Shown here in pieces: positions 42,491 through 49,952 of a DNA stretch of 64,000 nt; the stretch's first letter is position 1, and each line of letters starts with the position of its first letter. The stretch is from Nocardia anaemiae NBRC 100462 (GTDB lineage: Bacteria > Actinomycetota > Actinomycetes > Mycobacteriales > Mycobacteriaceae): contig NZ_BDAZ01000062.1 of assembly GCF_001612725.1 (NCBI RefSeq), positions 34,315-98,314 on the forward strand, given 5' to 3'. The notes beneath the pieces were generated by a model that made no database searches, was not told where the DNA came from, and was given only the letters and a program-made list of their open reading frames with translations. The translations under genes were made by a program, and so were the position numbers.

Positions 42491-43879
42491 ATGACCGAGC
42501 TGGGCCCGTTGGATTCGGGATTCATGGAGTTGGAGGACACCGACCGCCATATCAGCCTGGGCATCGGCGCGGTGGCCATCGTGGCGGGTCCGCCGCCGAC
42601 GCGTGCGGAGTTCACCGCGAGAGTGGCCAAGGGGCTCGAACACAACACCCGACTCCGGCAGCGGGTGCGCAGGGCGCCGCTCGACCTGACCGCGCCGGTA
42701 TGGGAAGACGACCCGAATTTCGATCTGGCGCACCACATTCGGTGGACCGCGCTGCCCGAGCCCGCCGACGAGTCGGCACTGCGCGAACTGATCGCTGTGG
42801 ACCTGGAGGAACGGCTCGACCGAGATCATCCGCTGTGGCAGTGCGTGGTCGTCGAGCACTTGGCCGGCGATCGCTGGGCGATGATCGTCAAGGCCCACCA
42901 CAGCATGGTCGACGGCATCTCGGGGATCACCTTGTTCGAGGGCCTCTGCGATGGGCCGGGGGACGACGGCAGCGTGCACGCCGCCCGCGCGGAGGATCGT
43001 TCGGTCGGAGGCCTGTCGAGGCTGGTGGCGAAGGGAATCCGACTGCCGCTGGTGGCGCCGCGGTTCGCGGTCTCGCTGGTGCGCGGTCTGGTGCCGGTGG
43101 TGTACGCCGCGGTAGCGCCGAGTGCCGCGTCCTCGTTGAACGGGCCGATCGGACGGCAACGACGCTATGTGGTCGCCCGCGCTTCACTGCCGGAGATCCG
43201 GGAGATCGGCGCGGCCTTCGATGCGACGGTCAACGATGTCGCACTCGCGGCCATCGCCTCGGCTTACCGAGCCGTACTACACAAGCGCGGCGAGGAACCC
43301 ACATCGGGCAGGCTCCGCATTCTGGTGCCGATATCCGTGCGCCCTTCGGACGCGAAATATGTTATGGACAACAGGGTCTCGGCCATGCTGCCGTATCTGC
43401 CCATCGAAATCGAGGATCCAGTTCAGCGACTCGTGGCGGTGCACGACCGGATTTCCCAGCATCGCGCCAAAGGCGAGGCCGAGGCCCAGAAGTCGATGCT
43501 ATCGATGGCCGAATTGCTGCCGTTCGCGGTGGTCGCCTGGGCATTCCGGCTGGCCGGACACTTCCCGCAGCACAGCGTAGGCGCCCTCGCCACCAATGTC
43601 CCCGGACCGCGCCGACCATTGACCGTACATGGTCGCGAAGTACTGGAAATCCTGCCCTGCATCCCCATCGCCATGCGCCTACGCACCACGATCGCGATCC
43701 TCAGCTACCACGAGCGGCTCGTCTTCGGCATCACCGGCGACTACGACACCACCCCCGACATCGACCTGATCGCCGAAGGTATCGAACACGGCATCGCCGA
43801 TCTCCTCGAGCAGTCCCGCCGTCGCCCGGTAGTGGTGGCACTCCGGGGTTTAGGCGCTGCGGCGGGGGAGCACGACTAG
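42491..43879 (+). CDS. WS/DGAT-type acyltransferase
   Basis: 462 residues with the complete catalytic motif AMIVKAHHSMVDGISG near residue 138. The early GPLDSGFMELEDTDRHISLG, the TVNDVALAAIASAYRAVL helix, VMDNRVSAMLPYLPI and the late LATNVPGPRRPLTV match long-chain acyl-CoA:diacylglycerol or wax acyltransferases of actinobacteria. It should act at the inner membrane face to form storage lipid. The ATG at 42491 is preceded by GAGG seven bases upstream (a TTG at 42485 is also in frame). It is divergent from pfkB and shares its control region. Confidence 0.88.
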   Translation: MTELGPLDSGFMELEDTDRHISLGIGAVAIVAGPPPTRAEFTARVAKGLEHNTRLRQRVRRAPLDLTAPVWEDDPNFDLAHHIRWTALPEPADESALRELIAVDLEERLDRDHPLWQCVVVEHLAGDRWAMIVKAHHSMVDGISGITLFEGLCDGPGDDGSVHAARAEDRSVGGLSRLVAKGIRLPLVAPRFAVSLVRGLVPVVYAAVAPSAASSLNGPIGRQRRYVVARASLPEIREIGAAFDATVNDVALAAIASAYRAVLHKRGEEPTSGRLRILVPISVRPSDAKYVMDNRVSAMLPYLPIEIEDPVQRLVAVHDRISQHRAKGEAEAQKSMLSMAELLPFAVVAWAFRLAGHFPQHSVGALATNVPGPRRPLTVHGREVLEILPCIPIAMRLRTTIAILSYHERLVFGITGDYDTTPDIDLIAEGIEHGIADLLEQSRRRPVVVALRGLGAAAGEHD

Positions 43880-43990
43880 AACTGTCACCTGGATGGCCGA
43901 CACGGTGGTGATCCGGACGCCTCCTTCGGTACAGCGATGGCCGTTGTGCAATGCCATGCGGCGCGCGATGCCCATGGTCATCTTCTTGCA

Positions 43991-44080
43991 CTACTGCTTC
44001 TTGGCGGACAAATACGTGGCGGCAATGACCATCACCGCGAAGATCACGGCGATGAGTACGGCCGCGGTCGGCCAGTCCAT
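43991..44080 (-). CDS. 29-residue single-helix membrane peptide
   Basis: From the ATG at 44080, MDWPTAAVLIAVIFAVMVIA and a TYLSAKKQ tail: one transmembrane helix with a basic C-terminus. AAGGAG sits seven bases upstream, an excellent ribosome site, so it is likely translated although very short. A DosR-like site (44146-44159) lies about 66-79 bp upstream. No family is recognised; similar tiny helices accompany transporters and oxidases. Confidence 0.6.
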   Translation of the reverse strand: MDWPTAAVLIAVIFAVMVIAATYLSAKKQ

Positions 44081-44145
44081 GACAACTCCTTCGAACCGGA
44101 TGCGGACCCGATTCCACTGTCGTCGTAGGGCCGAGCGAGCATGTA

Positions 44146-44180
44146 GGGGAATTCGGACCTGCGCAGGGGGCTTTCGACCT
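44146..44180. promoter_or_regulatory. Two DosR-box-like sites in divergent region
   Basis: GGGGAATTCGGACC (44146-44159) and GGGGCTTTCGACCT (44167-44180), with centres 21 bp apart. They lie 66 bp from the micro-membrane gene start (44080, minus) and 62 bp from the gene at 44242 (plus), so one pair could serve both. Confidence 0.5.
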
Positions 44181-44241
44181 CTCTTGCACGGACGCATCCG
44201 ATGCGACAGTCAGAGCAGCGCAAGCGATTAGGAGCACTGGC

Positions 44242-44574
44242 ATGAGTTCTTCCGATTTCCAGGTCGAATATCTGCAGCGGCTGTCACAGGGCGGGGTCCT
44301 GTTCGAATGGTGGCTGCTGGCGATAGACGAGTACCCGCCATTCCGGTTGGACCAGGGGCCGCGGGAGCTGTCGGATTCGGAATCACTGCAGATCCGACTG
44401 CTCGACCTGGCGCGACCACTGGGCGAGGCCTTCGACATTCTCGTCGGCGGAGTCGACACGCCGTGCACCACGACAGTCCCGTTCGCGGTGACCTGTCCCG
44501 GCACTCTCGCCGCCGATACCGGCGGGCATCTCGCTGAGGTGGAGCGCTTCGCGGTAACCGAGGTTCGGTGCTGA
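44242..44574 (+). CDS. Unrecognised 110-residue protein coupled to P1B-5 ATPase
   Basis: An acidic soluble protein (SSSDFQVEYLQRLSQGGVLF, EWWLLAIDEYPPFRL, LARPLGEAFDILVGGVD) with two cysteines (PCTTT and a C-terminal cysteine after FAVTEVR). No domain is recognised. TTAGGAGC lies eight bases before the ATG. Its TGA overlaps the ATG of the metal ATPase (TGATG at 44572-44576), indicating translational coupling. The pairing suggests a cytosolic partner of the pump, for example in metal delivery or regulation, but that is inference only. Confidence 0.6.
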   Translation: MSSSDFQVEYLQRLSQGGVLFEWWLLAIDEYPPFRLDQGPRELSDSESLQIRLLDLARPLGEAFDILVGGVDTPCTTTVPFAVTCPGTLAADTGGHLAEVERFAVTEVRC

Positions 44575-46859
44575 TGTTCCGGCAGGCGTTGCTCGGATCC
44601 GTGATCGGCGTACTACTCGCGGCGGGACTGGTCGCGCACCCGTTCGACACGGCCGCCGCCGATCTGTTGTGGCTCGGGGCGACCATGATTGCGCTGGTGC
44701 CCGCGCTGTGGTGGGTGGCGGCCGACCTTCGCAGGCGGCGCTACGGTGCGGATCTGCTGGCGGTGGTCGCTTTGATCGGTGCGGTCGCGGTCGGCGCGTA
44801 TTTCGCGGGTGCGCTGATCGCGTTGATGGTGGCCACCGGCCGGTTGTTGGAGGCCTATGCTGGGCGTCGAGCGGGTCGCGATCTGTCGGAGCTGTTGCGA
44901 CGAGCCCCAGTTCAGGCGCATCTGCGGCGGCCGAACGGAATCGAGACGGTTCCGGCCGCCACTGTGGGACCCGGCGATGTGGTCGTGGTACTGCCGGGGG
45001 AGACCGTCCCGGTCGACGGTGTGCTCAGCACCGAGGGTGTGTTCGATGAGTCGACGCTGACGGGTGAGCCGGTGCCCGTCGTCCGCAACGTGGGCACGGA
45101 CGTACGCAGCGGGGTGACGAATGCTGGTGCGGCCGTGGATATTCGGGCCGCAGCGACGGCCGAGCAGAGCACCTATGCCGGAATTGTGACGCTGGCCGGC
45201 CAGGCGGCCGCGGCCGCAGCGCCGGTCGCGCGCCTGGCCGATCGGGTAGCGGTGTGGTTCCTACCGATCGCGCTGGTCATCGCAGCCATCGCATGGGCGC
45301 TCACCGGTGACCCGGTCCGTGCGGTCGCCGTGATCGTCACCGCGACGCCATGTCCGCTGCTGCTCGCGGTGCCGGTGGCAATCACTGCAGGGATGTCGCG
45401 CACAGCGCGGGCGGGAGTAGTCGTCAAAGATGGTGCCGCCCTCGAAACACTCGGGCGCGCAAGGTGTCTCGCGATGGACAAGACGGGCACCGTGACCGTC
45501 GGCCACCCCGAGGTGATCGATATCGTCACCGCTCCTGGCACGACCCCGGAGACGATACTGCGGCAGGCGGCCGCGGTCGAACAGTATTCACCGCATGTGC
45601 TGGCCAAGGCGGTGCTGGGCGCTGCGACCGCACGCGGGCTGAAACCCGCTGCAGCCGTGAATATTTCAGAACAGCCCGGGCAGGGGGCGACGGGTACGGT
45701 AGAGGGCGATCGGGTGCGGGTCGGCAGGCTGCCCGCCGATGCTGACCCTGTCCCATGGGTCGGTGCTGCGGCACGGCGCGCGCATTTGGATCTGGCGGGC
45801 ATCATCTGGGTTTCGGTGAACGATGCCCCCGTCGCGGCGCTGCTGGTGCGCGACAGTCTTCGGGTCGACGCGGCGCGGACCATGCGCCGGCTACGCGCAG
45901 CGGGCCTGCACAGACTACTGCTGCTCACCGGTGACCGGGTCGACAACGCGACCGAGGTGGCGCGCATGCTCGGCCTCACCGAGGTCGTCGCCGATGCCGA
46001 TCCCGCCGACAAGATCGCCGCGATCCGCGCCGAACAACACGACGGCGTGACCGTGATGGTGGGTGACGGCGTCAACGACGCCCCGGCCCTGGCCGCGGCG
46101 GATGTCGGCGTCGCGCTCGGCTCGCGCGGGTCGACCGCTGCGGTACAGGCCGCGGACGCGGTAATCGTGGACGACCGCATCGACCGGCTGGCCGATGCCG
46201 TAGATATCGCCCAGCGAACGCGTCGGCTGGCCGTGCAGAGTGCGCTCACGGGCATGGTGCTCTCGCTGGTGGCCATGATCGCGGCGGCCTTCGGATTCTT
46301 GGTGCCCGCGGCGGGTGCGCTTGTGCAGGAGGGGATCGACGTCGCGGTGATACTGAACGCACTGCGGGTGTTGCGCATCGGCCGTGGTCGCCGCAGCACC
46401 GCGATAGATCCGCTGGTGGCGCGATTCACGCGCGAACACGAACGGCTGCATGCCGCCCGAGCATCGGTGCGCGATGCGGCGGATGCCTTGGCGCGCGGTC
46501 CGGCCCCCAGCGCCGACGCCGCGCTGCGCCGGGCTCTGGATGTGCTCACCGCCGACGTCCTGCCACATGAGCACGCCGAGGAGACACAGCTGTATCCGGC
46601 ACTGGCGAGCTACCTGCGCGACCCGGAGGCGATGATCACCATGAGCCGCGAGCACACCGAAATCGAGCGCCTGGTCGAGCGGATCCGCCGCCATCTCGCC
46701 GAGTCGCCCGACGGCATCGGCGCGGATCAGATCGATGACCTGCGCGCCACTCTGTACGGCTTGGACGCGATCCTCACACTGCACTTCGCCCAGGAGGACG
46801 AAGCGTTGTTCACCTTGGCACACAACCCGAGAGAGCACGATGCGGGCGTCGCTCGATAG
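44574..46859 (+). CDS. P1B-5-type metal ATPase with C-terminal hemerythrin-like domain
   Basis: 761 residues. There is no N-terminal metal domain. After two short helix pairs come the actuator (FDESTLTGEPVPV), the ion-site motif VTATPCPLLLAVP (TPC, diagnostic of P1B-5), the phosphorylation site AMDKTGTVTVGHPE and VMVGDGVNDAPALAAADVG. Residues about 625-755 form a hemerythrin-like bundle: FTREHERLHAARAS, DVLPHEHAEETQLYPAL, TMSREHTEIERLVERI, LTLHFAQEDEALF. P1B-5 pumps with this tail export nickel and iron in other bacteria. The hemerythrin site may bind a di-iron centre and sense O2 or metal. The start is the ATG at 44574, overlapping the previous stop. Confidence 0.87.
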   Translation: MFRQALLGSVIGVLLAAGLVAHPFDTAAADLLWLGATMIALVPALWWVAADLRRRRYGADLLAVVALIGAVAVGAYFAGALIALMVATGRLLEAYAGRRAGRDLSELLRRAPVQAHLRRPNGIETVPAATVGPGDVVVVLPGETVPVDGVLSTEGVFDESTLTGEPVPVVRNVGTDVRSGVTNAGAAVDIRAAATAEQSTYAGIVTLAGQAAAAAAPVARLADRVAVWFLPIALVIAAIAWALTGDPVRAVAVIVTATPCPLLLAVPVAITAGMSRTARAGVVVKDGAALETLGRARCLAMDKTGTVTVGHPEVIDIVTAPGTTPETILRQAAAVEQYSPHVLAKAVLGAATARGLKPAAAVNISEQPGQGATGTVEGDRVRVGRLPADADPVPWVGAAARRAHLDLAGIIWVSVNDAPVAALLVRDSLRVDAARTMRRLRAAGLHRLLLLTGDRVDNATEVARMLGLTEVVADADPADKIAAIRAEQHDGVTVMVGDGVNDAPALAAADVGVALGSRGSTAAVQAADAVIVDDRIDRLADAVDIAQRTRRLAVQSALTGMVLSLVAMIAAAFGFLVPAAGALVQEGIDVAVILNALRVLRIGRGRRSTAIDPLVARFTREHERLHAARASVRDAADALARGPAPSADAALRRALDVLTADVLPHEHAEETQLYPALASYLRDPEAMITMSREHTEIERLVERIRRHLAESPDGIGADQIDDLRATLYGLDAILTLHFAQEDEALFTLAHNPREHDAGVAR

Positions 46860-46892
46860 CGTTGACCTTCGCGACATTGGTCACATCGCGGC

Positions 46893-46906
46893 GGGCACTC
46901 GGCCTC
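46893..46906. promoter_or_regulatory. Weak DosR-like site before CBS fragment
   Basis: GGGCACTCGGCCTC lies 37-50 bp upstream of the ATG at 46943. Confidence 0.3.
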
Positions 46907-46942
46907 TCGTCGTCGCCGCGAGACGAGAGCACGCTGATAACG

Positions 46943-47086
46943 ATGTACGCACGCGACATTCTCAGCCGTCCGGTTGTGACAGTACGCCCGGAAACGCCAC
47001 TGCACGAGACGATCTCGCTGCTGACCGAGAACGCCGGACCTGACTGGCCGCACAGAAATCACGCTGAGGAGAAAGGATCGCTGTGA
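46943..47086 (+). pseudogene. CBS-domain protein, truncated after half a domain
   Basis: From the ATG at 46943 the frame gives YARDILSRPVVTVRPETPLH and ETISLLTENA, the first half of a CBS domain, then loses homology at about 47035 and stops at 47086 after unrelated sequence. The second half and the second CBS motif are missing, so about 30 of 130-plus residues remain. The stop overlaps the next gene's GTG. Confidence 0.65.
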
Positions 47087-47793
47087 CCACAGTTGATACG
47101 CCCATGGCACGAACGGTGTGCGATGAAGAGGTAGTAATAATTCCAGGGGATGTCGCGTTGCTCGGGCGGCTGCGGATGCCCGAGCATCCGATTGGCATCG
47201 TCATCTTCGCGCATGGTTGCGGCAGCGACCGGCACAGTCTGCGCAACAGGTTTGTGGCCGATGCGCTGGCCGGTCACCGGCTTGCGACACTGACGATCGA
47301 TCTGCTCACACCCAGCGAGGTGATCGAGGGCGGCAAGGCCTTCGATGTCGAACTGCTCGGTCGTCGTTTGATCGCGGCGCACCGCTGGCTCCGTGCGGTC
47401 CCGAGCCTGCGCGAGTTTCCGGTTGGTTACTTCGGCGCCGGTTCGGAAGCGCCGGTGGCACTCTGGGCGGCCGCGGAACCCCGTAGCAGGGTTCGTGCTG
47501 TGGTGGTGCGCGGCGGCCGACCGGATCTGGCGGGCGGGCGGCTGGTGAATGTGCTGGCGCCGACGCTGTATCTGGTCGGCGGCCAGGATTGTCGCGTGCG
47601 TGTCGAGAACCGCCGAGCGGCGGAGTCGATGCGGTGTGAGCATCGCATCACCGAGCTCGCGTCCGCCGCCCCGTTGCTCGAATCCCAATTGTCTCGCCGC
47701 GTCGCATATTTGGCGGCAGTGTGGTTCACCGAGAACTTGACGTCGAAGCCGCTGACATCGGCCGCATCCGAACCGGAGCGCCGCGCAGGCTGA
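47083..47793 (+). CDS. Dienelactone-hydrolase-like alpha/beta hydrolase (Rv0571c C-terminal type)
   Basis: 236 residues. VVIIPGDVALLGRLRMPEHP, GIVIFAHGCGSDRHSLRNRF and VVVRGGRPDLAGGRL follow the small dienelactone-hydrolase-like family that forms the C-terminal half of Rv0571c, a DosR-regulon protein. The nucleophile elbow, usually GASTGAAAAL in these proteins, reads GAGSEAPVAL, so the catalytic serine appears shifted or lost. An acid/His pair is not obvious at the C-terminus. The start is the GTG at 47083 with AAAGGA upstream, overlapping the CBS relic's stop. It may be a non-catalytic member. Confidence 0.75.
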   Translation: MTTVDTPMARTVCDEEVVIIPGDVALLGRLRMPEHPIGIVIFAHGCGSDRHSLRNRFVADALAGHRLATLTIDLLTPSEVIEGGKAFDVELLGRRLIAAHRWLRAVPSLREFPVGYFGAGSEAPVALWAAAEPRSRVRAVVVRGGRPDLAGGRLVNVLAPTLYLVGGQDCRVRVENRRAAESMRCEHRITELASAAPLLESQLSRRVAYLAAVWFTENLTSKPLTSAASEPERRAG

Positions 47794-47884
47794 TGTCGAA
47801 GGTGGCGCGTGGCAAGCGATGGCCGCGCAAGGGCACCGTAATCGTCTTGTCCGAGCAGGCTCTGGATTGCGATCAGAGGGCCGA

Positions 47885-48030
47885 CAATCCCACGGCAGTG
47901 GATGATCGGGCAATGCGCCTGCTGCACAAGCCAATTGCTCGTCGAGCCGAGCAGCAGTCCCGGGAAACCGCCACGCCCGCGGCGGACGGTAGGAAGGCGA
48001 AGCTCGGGAACTGCTGGCTTTGATCATCGA
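47885..48030 (-). pseudogene. Universal stress protein C-terminal relic
   Basis: On the minus strand the frame reads RRGRGGFPGLLLGSTSNW then LVQQAHCPIIHCRGIV, the ATP loop and final strand of a USP domain 2, matching the intact copy at 23678. No start or upstream domain exists and the frame is disrupted before about 48020. The region 47794-48202 otherwise holds only the DosR-like box. Confidence 0.6.
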
Positions 48031-48077
48031 CTGGTGGGCGATAGGCAACTCGGTGCAGCCGACGGTGAGGGTTGGCG

Positions 48078-48091
48078 GGGACCAATGTCCA
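48078..48091. promoter_or_regulatory. DosR-box-like palindrome
   Basis: GGGACCAATGTCCA lies just upstream of the decayed USP relic (minus strand) and 112-125 bp before the ABC ATPase start (plus strand). It may be a leftover operator or may now drive the exporter. Confidence 0.55.
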
Positions 48092-48202
48092 CGGCGGGAG
48101 GGCCGCACGACCCTGTCGATGCCGGAGTCGGCTCGGGCACAGTTGACTCAGCCGGTTTCGGACCACACCGCGATCGGAAAGTTGTGCAAGGCGGTTTCGT
48201 CG

Positions 48203-49084
48203 ATGATCGAGCTGGACGGGCTGACCAAATCCTACGGCCGCAAGCAGGCGCTCGCGGAGGTGACATTGCACGTCCCCGCCGGAGTTGTCTTCGGCTACCT
48301 GGGCCCCAACGGCGCGGGTAAGACGACGACCATCCGTATCCTGGTGGGACTGATGCGGCCTACCAGTGGTTCGGTGAGTGTCTGTGGTGCGGACACCGTC
48401 CGGGCGCGGGAGGCGGCGCAGCGCCATATCGGTTATCTCCCAGGACAATTCGTTGCCTATCCCGATATGACGGCGCAGCACTATCTGACGTATCTGGCCA
48501 ACTTGCGTGGCGGGGTGGATCCCACCGTCCGTGACACACTGATCAAGCGGCTGGATCTGGATCCCACGGTCCGTATCGGTGCGATGTCGCATGGTAATCG
48601 CCAGAAAGTCGGCATTGTACAGGCTTTCATGTCCGAACCGGATCTGCTCGTGCTGGACGAGCCGACGACCGGGCTGGATCCGCTGATGCAGCGCGAATTT
48701 CTCGCCATGATCCGTGAGGCGCGCGACGCGGGGCGGACAGTTTTCCTTTCCTCACACGTGCTTTCGGAGGTGCAGGCCGTCGCCGATACCGTCGGGCTGC
48801 TACGGCAGGGTCGGTTGATCGAGATCCGATCGGTCGCCGACCTCACCGGCCGGGCACCGCACCAGATCGATCTGCGATTCGCGGGCGATTCGCCCGACTC
48901 CAGCGTGCTGCGACGGATCGCGAGCGTGCGGGAGGTCCAACGCGACACCACCACCGTGCATATCGAGCTGTCGGGTTCGACCGCGGAGCTGCTGAAAGCC
49001 ATCGCCCCGTACGACGTCGTCGACATCACCAGTCGCGAACCCGATCTGGAAGAAATCTTCCTCACCTACTACGGACAGGGATGA
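48203..49084 (+). CDS. ABC transporter ATP-binding protein
   Basis: 293 residues. Walker A GYLGPNGAGKTTTIRILVG, a degenerate signature AMSHGNRQKVGIVQAFM (SHGNR in place of SGGQR), Walker B LLVLDEPTTGLDP and the switch histidine FLSSHVL are all present. The last 80 residues resemble the DrrA/CcmA-type C-terminal extension (EPDLEEIFLTYYG). With the permease four bases downstream it forms an ABC-2-type exporter of unknown substrate. I start it at the ATG at 48203 (MIELDG, with AAGGCGG about ten bases upstream); an in-frame ATG at 48119 is possible. A DosR-like box lies upstream. Confidence 0.85.
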   Translation: MIELDGLTKSYGRKQALAEVTLHVPAGVVFGYLGPNGAGKTTTIRILVGLMRPTSGSVSVCGADTVRAREAAQRHIGYLPGQFVAYPDMTAQHYLTYLANLRGGVDPTVRDTLIKRLDLDPTVRIGAMSHGNRQKVGIVQAFMSEPDLLVLDEPTTGLDPLMQREFLAMIREARDAGRTVFLSSHVLSEVQAVADTVGLLRQGRLIEIRSVADLTGRAPHQIDLRFAGDSPDSSVLRRIASVREVQRDTTTVHIELSGSTAELLKAIAPYDVVDITSREPDLEEIFLTYYGQG

Positions 49085-49088
49085 GGCG

Positions 49089-49883
49089 ATGCTGCGCAAC
49101 GTATTTCTGAAGAGCCTGCACGATCAGCGCCACGGACTGTTGGGCTGGGGTATCGGAATCGTCGCCGTCGTGCTGCTGGAATCGGCACTGTGGCCATCGA
49201 TCTCGAATATGGCGGGCCTTCGGGACTTCCTGAACAGCTATCCGGAGCCGCTGCGCAAACTGTTCAATATGGACCAATTCATTACGGGCACCGGATTTCT
49301 CAACGCAGAACTTTTCAGCGTGCTGCTGCCGATCCTGTTCCTGGTGTTCGCGATCGGCCGCGGTGCTCGCGCGGTCGCGGGCGAGGAAGAAAGCGGTGTA
49401 CTGGAGGTTCTGCTGATCACCCGGCTCTCACCGATACGCCTCGCCCTGGAGCAGGCCGCCATGCTGGCCACCGCAGTGGTCACCCTTGCCGCGGTGCTGT
49501 TCGGGGCAATCGTGGTGAGTTCGGCGATATTCGGTCTCGGTGTCTCGATCGCGGCCGCCGCGACCGGTGCGCTCGCGATGGCACTGATCGGCATCGAATT
49601 CGGGTGGCTGGCACTGGCTCTCGGCGCGGCGACCGGTCGCAGGATCGTTGCGCTCGGCGGTGCGTCGGTCTTCGCTGTCGCCGCCTACGTCCTCTATGTC
49701 GCGAGCAAGATCGTCGACAGTGTGCGCCCGTGGGGTCCGTTGTCACCGTTCCATCAGGCGATCGAAGGCGGGCCGCTCGGGGCAGGACTCCCAGCGGCGT
49801 ACGCGTGGCTGGTCTTGGCAGGCGCAGTGGTCGTGCTGACCGCGCTGCCGGTGTTCGATCGCCGTGATATCGCGGGTGTTTGA
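49089..49883 (+). CDS. ABC-2-type transporter permease
   Basis: 264 residues with six hydrophobic segments (about 18-36, 72-93, 115-140, 147-172, 183-204 and 233-252). RNVFLKSLHDQRHGLLGWG at the start and the EEESGVLEVLLITRLSPIRL cytosolic loop are characteristic of ABC-2 permeases related to multidrug or lipid exporters. The ATG follows the ATPase stop by four bases. The pair probably exports a lipid or hydrophobic compound. The following WS/DGAT gene is convergent. Confidence 0.82.
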   Translation: MLRNVFLKSLHDQRHGLLGWGIGIVAVVLLESALWPSISNMAGLRDFLNSYPEPLRKLFNMDQFITGTGFLNAELFSVLLPILFLVFAIGRGARAVAGEEESGVLEVLLITRLSPIRLALEQAAMLATAVVTLAAVLFGAIVVSSAIFGLGVSIAAAATGALAMALIGIEFGWLALALGAATGRRIVALGGASVFAVAAYVLYVASKIVDSVRPWGPLSPFHQAIEGGPLGAGLPAAYAWLVLAGAVVVLTALPVFDRRDIAGV

Positions 49884-49952
49884 GCTCCGATGTCAGCCAG
49901 AGGGGGTGGCATGCGGTGGCCTGGCTGCAGGACCCGATGTGCCCCAAACCTG

